A stretch of 5,074 nt of DNA, taken from assembly GCA_902158735.1 (NCBI GenBank), contig CABGHG010000129.1:1-5074 (forward strand), written 5' to 3'. How positions within the stretch are numbered: position 1 is the stretch's first letter; each line of letters begins with the position of its first letter. Positions 1-5,074 of the stretch are shown piece after piece. The position numbers and the translations under genes were made by a program. The notes under the pieces are model-generated. The model had not been told where the DNA came from, did no database searches, and was given only the letters and a program-made list of their open reading frames with translations. Origin of the DNA: Candidatus Methanolliviera sp. GoM_oil. Lineage in GTDB: Archaea; Halobacteriota; Methanoliparia; Methanoliparales; Methanoliparaceae.

Positions 1-1907
1 CTCTTATCACCGTATGTTGGAACGCCAAGAGAGATCTCCTTGACCCCTTCTCTATCTGGAATTGCGATCGTACGGTATAACCTTTGAATATCCGTCTTCA
101 GATCAGATTCTACTTTTTTTAGTTCGGCAGAGACCTCTTTCTTCTGTTTTTCGTCTATATGGAGCGTCTCATCCTTTTTGATAAGATCGTATGCAATTTT
201 ACGTTTCATCAAGCCGGCAAAACCGGCTCTTTCAGATTCGGATGGATATAGGAAGAATATGGTGTTTCTATAGACTCTTGGTGTCTGCCCTTTCTTCTCC
301 AAAATATTTTTTATGATCTCTTCATTCTTTTTCTTTAAGATCACAAGTTTAAGTTCATCTGAATCTGTAATGTCTGCCGGGTCTTCTTCCCAAAGATAAA
401 CTTTCAGTATTCCTCCTCTTATATTATTCTTTAAAAGATCTTCTTCCATCTCTGTAAGTTCATTCTCCTTGACATTGTCCATGTAATTTAGGAGGATTCG
501 GTTCAGGTTCGGTTGATTCGTGAAGAAGTATTTTTCACCGATATTCTGCATGTAGAAAAGTTTGTTCTTCATCTCTTCAACCGCCTCCGATACCACACTT
601 GAGGGATTGTCTGTCGTCGTAGCGGATCTCTTTATCTCTCTTATTGTTGTGCCCTTCTCGGTACCGCCTGAGAATGAGTACATGAATATCGTCGTTGCAG
701 ATCTCGTTCCAAGCCTTACCCATTGATAGGTGCTTCCAAGCGACAGATCTACCTTTTTGGAACCCGAATTACTGCCGGTTATATCCTGGGCTATAACACT
801 ATTGTACTCCTGACCGATGTGCCTTAGGAGCTCCTGTCTTATGTCCTGGACGCCAAGACTAAAATCTGCCAGGCTTATGTAAGATTTATCCGACTCTTTC
901 AATGAATATATGATTAGGGAGAGGAGTCGTAGAACACCTCTTGTCCGTTGAAATGTCGGAAAGCTTCCCCATCTGCGGTATAGAACGTCAATTACCTCAG
1001 GCATGAAGGGGTAGGAGTTTAGAAAACGCGTTCTGTACTCGTTTGGCAAGGTCTCTGCCGGCAGTATTCCTTCAGATTCGGCATAGTCCATGAATTCATC
1101 GACCACCTCCTTCGCCTCTTCTTCATCGATACTGCTAAAGAGCCTCATTCTTATCACATTCGTGATCTCTTCGTCCTCGATGGGTGTCTTTATGATCTCT
1201 CTCCTCGCTGTTATGTTCTGCAGCTGGGATACGATCTCTTCCCCTCTCTCTGTTCTATTATATGGATTGCTCGGTGTCGTCGTGAATACGAACGAGACGT
1301 TATCCATCGTGCTTACCACGTTCGTGAGTACCTGCAAGAATGTTAGGGATAGGTTTGTTAGGCTAACATTTCCAACTTTGACGGCGTCGGCAACGTTTAA
1401 GTAAGGGATAAGTTCATCCATTAAGATGAGAAGAGGCGTATTATTCTTTAGAAGATCCCTTATCTGCTCTCCTCCTGGCGGAACGTGAGAAGAAAACGTT
1501 ATTTTTCCTGTTAACTGCTCTTCTATCGTTCCCCATAGTGTTTCAAAGTCATCTGCCGTATTACCTGTCTTTAATTTTTCTCCAACGATTACAACAACTT
1601 TTGCGTTCCATTCCGCCGATTTATGATACATCGCGATCAATGCGTGCGTCTTACCGCCACCAAACGGTGTCTGTAACTGCACGACAGGATCGCCACCTTT
1701 GCCAGATAAACGCCGATTCACCATAGAGAGAATGTTTTTGAGACCTTCTGTCATGTACGTCTTTCTAAAAAATGTATCAGAATCTCTGTATTCAGCGGGT
1801 CCTCTCTTCTTTGTAACCTCCCAGAGGTCGGCGGCAAAGATGTTCATCTCGAGCCTGCCCTCAAGGATGTCTCGGTGTGGTATTGCTATCGCATGAAATC
1901 TTTTCAT
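1..1907 (-). CDS. DUF499/COG1483 AAA+-like ATPase, partial (C-terminus off left edge)
   Basis: The frame is open from ATG 1907 to base 1, giving 635 visible residues; reading it codon by codon at the start, middle and left edge showed no stop. The protein begins MKRFHAIAIPHRDILEGRL. P-loop features in order: Walker A QLQTPFGGGKTH (residues 77-88, Lys at 1652-1650); Walker B LLILMDELIPYL (159-170, Asp-Glu at 1418-1413); and a sensor-1-like strand SFVFTTTPSNPY (205-216, Asn at 1268-1266). Later family features include RRWGSFPTFQRTRGVLRLL, then a segment around SFSGGTEKGTTIREIKRS, and YFFTNQPNLNRILL. This pattern is typical of DUF499 proteins, which are around 1000 residues, so perhaps a third is missing. 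It probably couples ATP hydrolysis to DNA sensing or remodelling with the neighbouring methylase; that role is inferred. An in-frame TGA lies three codons upstream of the ATG, fixing the start. It is the last visible gene of the operon. Confidence 0.92.
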   Translation of the reverse strand, partial: MKRFHAIAIPHRDILEGRLEMNIFAADLWEVTKKRGPAEYRDSDTFFRKTYMTEGLKNILSMVNRRLSGKGGDPVVQLQTPFGGGKTHALIAMYHKSAEWNAKVVVIVGEKLKTGNTADDFETLWGTIEEQLTGKITFSSHVPPGGEQIRDLLKNNTPLLILMDELIPYLNVADAVKVGNVSLTNLSLTFLQVLTNVVSTMDNVSFVFTTTPSNPYNRTERGEEIVSQLQNITARREIIKTPIEDEEITNVIRMRLFSSIDEEEAKEVVDEFMDYAESEGILPAETLPNEYRTRFLNSYPFMPEVIDVLYRRWGSFPTFQRTRGVLRLLSLIIYSLKESDKSYISLADFSLGVQDIRQELLRHIGQEYNSVIAQDITGSNSGSKKVDLSLGSTYQWVRLGTRSATTIFMYSFSGGTEKGTTIREIKRSATTTDNPSSVVSEAVEEMKNKLFYMQNIGEKYFFTNQPNLNRILLNYMDNVKENELTEMEEDLLKNNIRGGILKVYLWEEDPADITDSDELKLVILKKKNEEIIKNILEKKGQTPRVYRNTIFFLYPSESERAGFAGLMKRKIAYDLIKKDETLHIDEKQKKEVSAELKKVESDLKTDIQRLYRTIAIPDREGVKEISLGVPTYGDK

Positions 1908-1913
1908 ATCATC

Positions 1914-2357
1914 TCATCCTCTCTTCTCTCTTCTCTTTTTTTCTAACCCTTCTTTTATCTCTAACCCTTCTTTTATCTCTAATTTGTCAAAAATAAAATC
2001 TCTGGCAATAGATGCGATTTTAAAGCATTCTCTTGCTTCACTGACCGTTGGTATAAAAAACTCATCAGGATATCTCACCTCTACTGCATAAGATGTCAGA
2101 TTCCCAACATTCAATCTTTTAAAATCCGAATCTTGCTGCGAACAAAGATCCGCCAAAAATTTTAAATCGTGAGTTTTGCCAAAATCTATCTTTTTATATA
2201 TCAAATACATTTTCAAAAGTTTTTCAACAAATTGCTGGCAGTGGAAGCAAACTGCGCCTGTAGCAATTTCATCATCAGATAAATTTAGCTCATGACGTGC
2301 AACATTGAAATCTTCCATCGCTTTTATGAGCCATCGTTTAATATAGTCATCCATCAT
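1914..2357 (-). CDS. HEPN-domain protein (PF05168/COG2250-like), partner of the MNT protein
   Basis: A 147-residue all-helical HEPN protein. Supporting motifs are the N-terminal helix KRWLIKAMEDFNVARHEL, the family core CFHCQQFVEKLLKMYL (37-52), THDLKFL (62-68), and SYAVEVRYPDEF (89-100), matching the RYPD signature of the COG2250 group. HEPN proteins next to MNT genes are usually toxin-like RNases or their relatives, acting in the cytoplasm. The catalytic Rx4-6H of the HepT-type RNases is absent: no His follows Arg95 or any later Arg. RNase activity is therefore doubtful, and a non-catalytic or binding role is possible. Residues ~126-147 form a charged tail containing a tandem LEIKEG repeat and ending KKRREKRG, beyond the normal domain. 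ATG 2357 is chosen because it forms an ATGA overlap with the MNT stop and has AAGGGGT six bases upstream; the next codon is also ATG. The DUF499 ATPase starts 6 bases after its TGA. Family confidence is high; biochemical activity is uncertain. Confidence 0.9.
   Translation of the reverse strand: MMDDYIKRWLIKAMEDFNVARHELNLSDDEIATGAVCFHCQQFVEKLLKMYLIYKKIDFGKTHDLKFLADLCSQQDSDFKRLNVGNLTSYAVEVRYPDEFFIPTVSEARECFKIASIARDFIFDKLEIKEGLEIKEGLEKKRREKRG
1917..1944 (-). other. 28-base uninterrupted purine tract at the HEPN/ATPase junction
   Basis: Every base from 1917 to 1944 is C or T on the plus strand, so it is all purine on the coding strand. It encodes the basic KKRREKRG-like HEPN tail and contains the ATPase ribosome binding site. 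It may be no more than overlapping selection for a charged tail and an SD site. Confidence 0.6.
1918..1923 (-). promoter_or_regulatory. Ribosome binding site for the DUF499 ATPase
   Basis: GAGAGG ends ten bases before ATG 1907 and lies within the last codons of the HEPN gene. The neighbouring purine-rich bases (AGGATGAG) extend the possible pairing. It sits in a purine tract, so the exact SD register is uncertain. Confidence 0.5.
1943..1982 (-). repeat. 18-bp tandem repeat, ~2.2 copies, in the 3' end of the HEPN gene
   Basis: The 18-base unit (1943-1960) is repeated exactly at 1961-1978 and followed by four more matching bases (1979-1982). It is a multiple of three and encodes the repeated LEIKEG in the charged C-terminal tail. 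The perfect identity suggests a recent in-frame duplication. Confidence 0.93.
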
Positions 2358-2992
2358 ATACTTACCCCTTCTTTTAGTGCTTCCCTTACAATACTACCTA
2401 TTTTATCCCGATAGTAGGCAATCTCTTCTTCTGATTTTATGATTATGTCTGTTGGAATGTGTAATTTAACCATGCTATCCCTCACTCTTTCAGAGATTAC
2501 CATCTTTTCTTTAGTGGTGAATGTTCTGTTAACTATCAGAAGGATATCATAATCACTGAATCTGCTAAAGTCACCCCTTGCCCTTGAGCCAAAAAGTATT
2601 ATCTTTTCTACCGATATACCCATTTCACCAAGAACCATTAAGATTTGGGATTTAATTTTTTCTTTCATCTCTTCTTCAAAAATATAAACAACCTCATTTT
2701 TTATATATTTCCATTTATCTGAATTCATAGCATGTCTTTTTGATGCAAGATGAGGTTTTATACCAAGTATTTTTCTTAGATGATCTTCTAAATCGTTCAT
2801 TGAGCCTATAAACTCAAAGCCACCGATGGACCCCTCGTTTTCGAATTCTACAAGAATGTCAATATCACTCGTTCTCTTCTGCTCGCCTCTTGTGTATGAA
2901 CCAAAAATTCCAATCTCTTTGACTTTATATATTCTCTGTAATTCTTCTCTATGATCTGCCAGTATCTCCATTATATCTCTCAAACTTTTCAT
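2354..2992 (-). CDS. Tandem double MNT nucleotidyltransferase (MntA-like + second NTase), antitoxin-like
   Basis: Two minimal nucleotidyltransferase domains are fused in one 212-residue chain; usual MNT proteins carry one domain of ~100 residues. Domain 1 (about 1-106) has GSYTRGE, then SDIDILVEF, a perfect GSx10DxD motif, and resembles COG1669/MntA. Its third acidic residue is missing: where family members have a KVDLV-like strand, this one reads GIKPHLAS, with His at 2752-2750. Domain 2 (about 109-212) has GSRARGDFSRFSDYD, again GSx10DxD, and keeps the third Asp in PTDIII (2449-2447), so it looks catalytically complete. In known MNT-HEPN pairs the NTase is the antitoxin and can AMPylate the HEPN partner; that activity is inferred here. 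An in-frame GTG at 2998 would add two residues, but AAGGTGA (3001-2995) overlaps that GTG and sits just before ATG 2992, so ATG is preferred. The stop overlaps the HEPN start as ATGA. No homologous double fusion is recalled with certainty. Confidence 0.9.
   Translation of the reverse strand: MKSLRDIMEILADHREELQRIYKVKEIGIFGSYTRGEQKRTSDIDILVEFENEGSIGGFEFIGSMNDLEDHLRKILGIKPHLASKRHAMNSDKWKYIKNEVVYIFEEEMKEKIKSQILMVLGEMGISVEKIILFGSRARGDFSRFSDYDILLIVNRTFTTKEKMVISERVRDSMVKLHIPTDIIIKSEEEIAYYRDKIGSIVREALKEGVSI
2364..2370 (-). promoter_or_regulatory. Ribosome binding site for the HEPN gene, inside the MNT 3' end
   Basis: AAGGGGT, six bases before ATG 2357, lies wholly within the last codons of the MNT gene (Lys-Glu-Gly-Val). 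Together with the ATGA overlap it points to translational coupling of the MNT and HEPN proteins. Confidence 0.6.
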
Positions 2993-2994
2993 CT

Positions 2995-3001
2995 TCACCT
3001 T
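2995..3001 (-). promoter_or_regulatory. Ribosome binding site that decides the MNT start
   Basis: AAGGTGA on the coding strand matches the archaeal/bacterial anti-SD complement GGAGGTGATC. It overlaps the upstream GTG (2998) and lies two bases before ATG 2992. The GTG has only AAATAAAAAAAG before it, so translation most likely begins at the ATG. Confidence 0.6.
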
Positions 3002-3008
3002 TTTTTAT

Positions 3009-5074
3009 TTAGAACAACCTTCTCTGTTCAGATTCTTTTCTTATCTCGTCTCTTAACCTCTCTCTACCGACTAAAAAGCCGTCTAAGAGTTTCTTCTCCT
3101 TACTTTCATTTGGCAGTGTTTCAGATATCGCCTGTGCAACGCTAAATAGAGATTCATCTTTACCATAGTTAGATAGTAATTCTAACATCTCATCACGTTT
3201 ATTTTTTTCCCAGAGAAGTAAAGATTTATGGAGAACGTTTATGAGTTCGGATGATCCTTTGAGATCTTCTAACCTTCTCTTCTGTGGACCGAGCACGCTT
3301 ATAAAATTTTTATCTTTTTTGATGAAACCCTTGTTCCATTCTTCTGATAGATCTATATTACAGCTCTGTGCAAGCTTTCTTGCCTCATCGAACTGCAATT
3401 TAGCTTCTCCATAGTTCCATCTAAATAGAAGATAGAATCGGGTTAGATCGGAGATTTGGAGATTAGATGAGTCGTGCAGTATTTGACTGACCGCGTAATC
3501 GGTTGTGATGATACGAACGTCTGTAAGTAATCTATCTGCACGGATTATATTTCCCTGATAGTCCATTACTTTTTCATATTTTCCAAATATCTCGATCGCA
3601 GAACCTATCGCAGATATGAAGAAGTCTGCCCCACTCAAACCTTCCTGCCATAGGCGGTTCAATTTTTTGTTTAAATGCTTCTTTAGTTCTTCTTTTACCT
3701 CGTTATAAAATCCAGTTGGTTGGCGCTTCATCTTACGGGCGACGATGTAGATGGAAGAGGCGAGAGCGGCAGAATCTTTTGCTCGGAGCCTTGTTTGTCG
3801 TTCAGTAGTAAGTGGCCAAGCTCCAGTCATAATCAAGCCGGAATCCAGTAGTGAGTTGATGAGGGTCTCCCAGCCTGCAGTGGATTTGTGAGCATAGACG
3901 ATGGTAGCTACACCGTCTGGCTTAAGTACACGATGGATTTCTTTAAAGGACTTTTTGAGATTGTCCTCAAAGAATTTCTTGCCTTCCTCAAACCCACCTG
4001 GCCCATTGGAATAGGCGACGATCTCATTCTTTTTTGGCGTTAATGGTGTGGAAAATAGATCGGGGTAGAGATCGCCAACGGTTCTTTTTAGCCAGACATA
4101 GAAGAAATCAGAGAGGTAAGAATAAGGCACATTATCGTAATACGGTGGGTCAGTGAAGACAGCATCAAAGTATTCGTCTGAATAAGGAAGGGACGTAGCA
4201 GAAACTTGCGATAAATTCGATACAGGTGATGGTATAATCTTTGATATATCATTGATAACAGCTAAAGTGTCAGAAAATAGACTCTGCCAACTTCTAACGG
4301 TTCCACTTGCTGCATTTGGTTCGGCACAGTCCCACACCATGGGTAATGCCGCTCTGGAAAACATGTTACCCATTTTTTCATATCCAGACTGCCACTGTGT
4401 CAATGTATTGTAGCTCATCGCCATTCTATCAAGTGTCAGAGCCAAATAACATGTAATTGCCTTGGCATATTCCCCGTCATGCCCTTCCTCGATCATCTTC
4501 TCATAAGCGAGCCGAACCTTCTCTGAAAAAGTGATCAAAGCCAATTTCTGGCGGGAATTGAAGAGATCGCCCCATGTGTTGAGACCATAATTACGAACAG
4601 AAAAAGCTCTTTCAGCTCCTCTACCTTTTCCTTCCGGTGTTGGTTCATCAGGCACCGGATCAAAACCCCATTCATCAAACAATTCCCTTCTCTTCTCCTC
4701 TAAATATCTCTCTGCATCTTTAAAAATTTCCAAATCTTTCTCTGTGACGATCCTATAACTTTTTCCCCTCTTCTTTGGATGATGTAAAACAACCGCAACC
4801 ATCCTCTGCCCCGCCTTTCCTTCTCGAAACAATCTTCTCGTCGTATTCGCATCCACCACCGAACCACAGACAGGACAGGCGGCAATCGCCCTTGATACTG
4901 TGCCATCTTCCGGTTTAAAGTTAGCTGGCATATCTTCATATCCATCTCCAACGATCTTAAACTTGACCTCTTTATCATTAATATAAGGGAATAAAGCCAC
5001 TTTCTTCTTTTCCTTCTTTGCAAGCCAAAACTGTCGCATCAGAGGAATATCTGCACCACAAGTTGGATTCTGAC
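3009..5074 (-). CDS. DUF1156/COG1743-type adenine-specific DNA methylase with zinc ribbon, partial (N-terminus off right edge)
   Basis: Predicted SAM-dependent DNA methyltransferase, probably N6-adenine. The frame is open to the window edge: before the first in-window Met (5039) it reads QNPTCGADIPL, so that Met is internal. Counting from it, the evidence is: half a zinc ribbon (Cys at 5060-5058) that pairs with CPVC at residues 55-58; the family signature ALPMVWDCAEPN (231-242); catalytic motif IV DPPY at 297-300 within FTDPPYYDNVPYSYLSDFFY; a Rossmann-like strand and helix (HRVLKPDGVATIVYAHKS, 369-386); and the signature WPLTTERQTR (408-417) followed by ALASSIYIV (425-433). The C-terminal ~240 residues are helical and charged. 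The SAM-binding FxGxG motif and DUF1156 itself normally lie N-terminal, so they should be outside the window. Family members are roughly 900-1000 residues; about 687 are visible. It is the first visible gene of the operon, ending in TAA 16 bases before the MNT gene. Family assignment is strong; target sequence and base are unknown. Confidence 0.93.
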   Translation of the reverse strand, partial: QNPTCGADIPLMRQFWLAKKEKKKVALFPYINDKEVKFKIVGDGYEDMPANFKPEDGTVSRAIAACPVCGSVVDANTTRRLFREGKAGQRMVAVVLHHPKKRGKSYRIVTEKDLEIFKDAERYLEEKRRELFDEWGFDPVPDEPTPEGKGRGAERAFSVRNYGLNTWGDLFNSRQKLALITFSEKVRLAYEKMIEEGHDGEYAKAITCYLALTLDRMAMSYNTLTQWQSGYEKMGNMFSRAALPMVWDCAEPNAASGTVRSWQSLFSDTLAVINDISKIIPSPVSNLSQVSATSLPYSDEYFDAVFTDPPYYDNVPYSYLSDFFYVWLKRTVGDLYPDLFSTPLTPKKNEIVAYSNGPGGFEEGKKFFEDNLKKSFKEIHRVLKPDGVATIVYAHKSTAGWETLINSLLDSGLIMTGAWPLTTERQTRLRAKDSAALASSIYIVARKMKRQPTGFYNEVKEELKKHLNKKLNRLWQEGLSGADFFISAIGSAIEIFGKYEKVMDYQGNIIRADRLLTDVRIITTDYAVSQILHDSSNLQISDLTRFYLLFRWNYGEAKLQFDEARKLAQSCNIDLSEEWNKGFIKKDKNFISVLGPQKRRLEDLKGSSELINVLHKSLLLWEKNKRDEMLELLSNYGKDESLFSVAQAISETLPNESKEKKLLDGFLVGRERLRDEIRKESEQRRLF

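Noticed and set aside
106..121. Run of T on the plus strand as a possible terminator
   Set aside because: It is the antisense of Lys codons inside the ATPase frame; there is no preceding hairpin and transcription runs the other way.
1090..1404. Plus-strand open frame of 104 codons with a hydrophobic, Ser-rich product
   Set aside because: It lies antisense within the DUF499 ATPase, opposite Walker B and the sensor-1 strand; its low-complexity composition is that of a shadow frame.
1538..1896. Two short plus-strand open frames (1538-1726 and 1699-1896)
   Set aside because: Both are antisense to the conserved Walker A region and N-terminus of the ATPase and show no recognisable motif.
2354..2998. 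Two separate adjacent MNT genes with a frameshift between them
   Set aside because: The frame is continuous from the first domain through the second, and no stop or separate start with a good ribosome binding site marks a boundary, so a true fusion is the simpler reading.
2996..3010. AT-rich AAATAAAAAAAG before the MNT gene, as a possible archaeal TATA box
   Set aside because: It lies only about 5-15 bases before the start codon, too close for a promoter with the usual TATA-to-start spacing; no BRE-like bases are seen.
2951..3145. Plus-strand open frame spanning the methylase/MNT junction
   Set aside because: It is antisense to the ends of two well-supported genes, and its product is Leu/Ser/Arg-rich with no motif.
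4700..5023. Minus-strand 107-codon frame
   Set aside because: It overlaps the zinc-ribbon region of the methylase in another frame; the methylase frame carries family motifs throughout and this one does not.

Overview
The window is a densely coding, single-strand segment of what looks like a prokaryotic defence or DNA-modification operon. All four genes read right to left (minus strand), with gaps of 16, -4 and 6 bases. No intergenic stretch exceeds 20 bases, no RNA gene, CRISPR array or insertion sequence is visible, and both outer genes run off the window. Frequent AGA/AGG and ATA codons, purine-rich GGTGA-type ribosome binding sites, and families that are common in archaea suggest an archaeon, possibly thermophilic or methanogen-related. 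A bacterium is not excluded, and no taxonomic marker is present.

Layout in order of transcription. (1) 5074-3009: the C-terminal ~690 residues of a DUF1156/COG1743 zinc-ribbon adenine-specific DNA methylase, with DPPY at 4145-4150; its N-terminus lies beyond the right edge. (2) 2992-2354: a protein made of two minimal nucleotidyltransferase (MNT) domains fused head to tail. Each has a GSx10DxD motif, but only the second keeps the third catalytic Asp. (3) 2357-1914: a HEPN-domain protein of the COG2250/PF05168 type, overlapping the MNT gene by ATGA. (4) 1907-1: the N-terminal 635 residues of a DUF499/COG1483 AAA+-like ATPase, open through the left edge. This last gene is the second-largest in the window and is easily missed because it has no stop codon here.

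The methylase and the DUF499 ATPase are families known to occur together in defence-related gene clusters (established knowledge, recalled and not searched). The methylase family also includes PglXI of type 3 BREX. The unusual point is that a complete MNT-HEPN toxin-antitoxin-like pair sits between them, translationally coupled and on the same strand. The inference is a composite system in which the methylase and ATPase carry out modification and restriction, while the MNT-HEPN pair acts as an abortive-infection or guard module. The MNT and HEPN genes are AT-richer than their neighbours, which fits insertion as a module.
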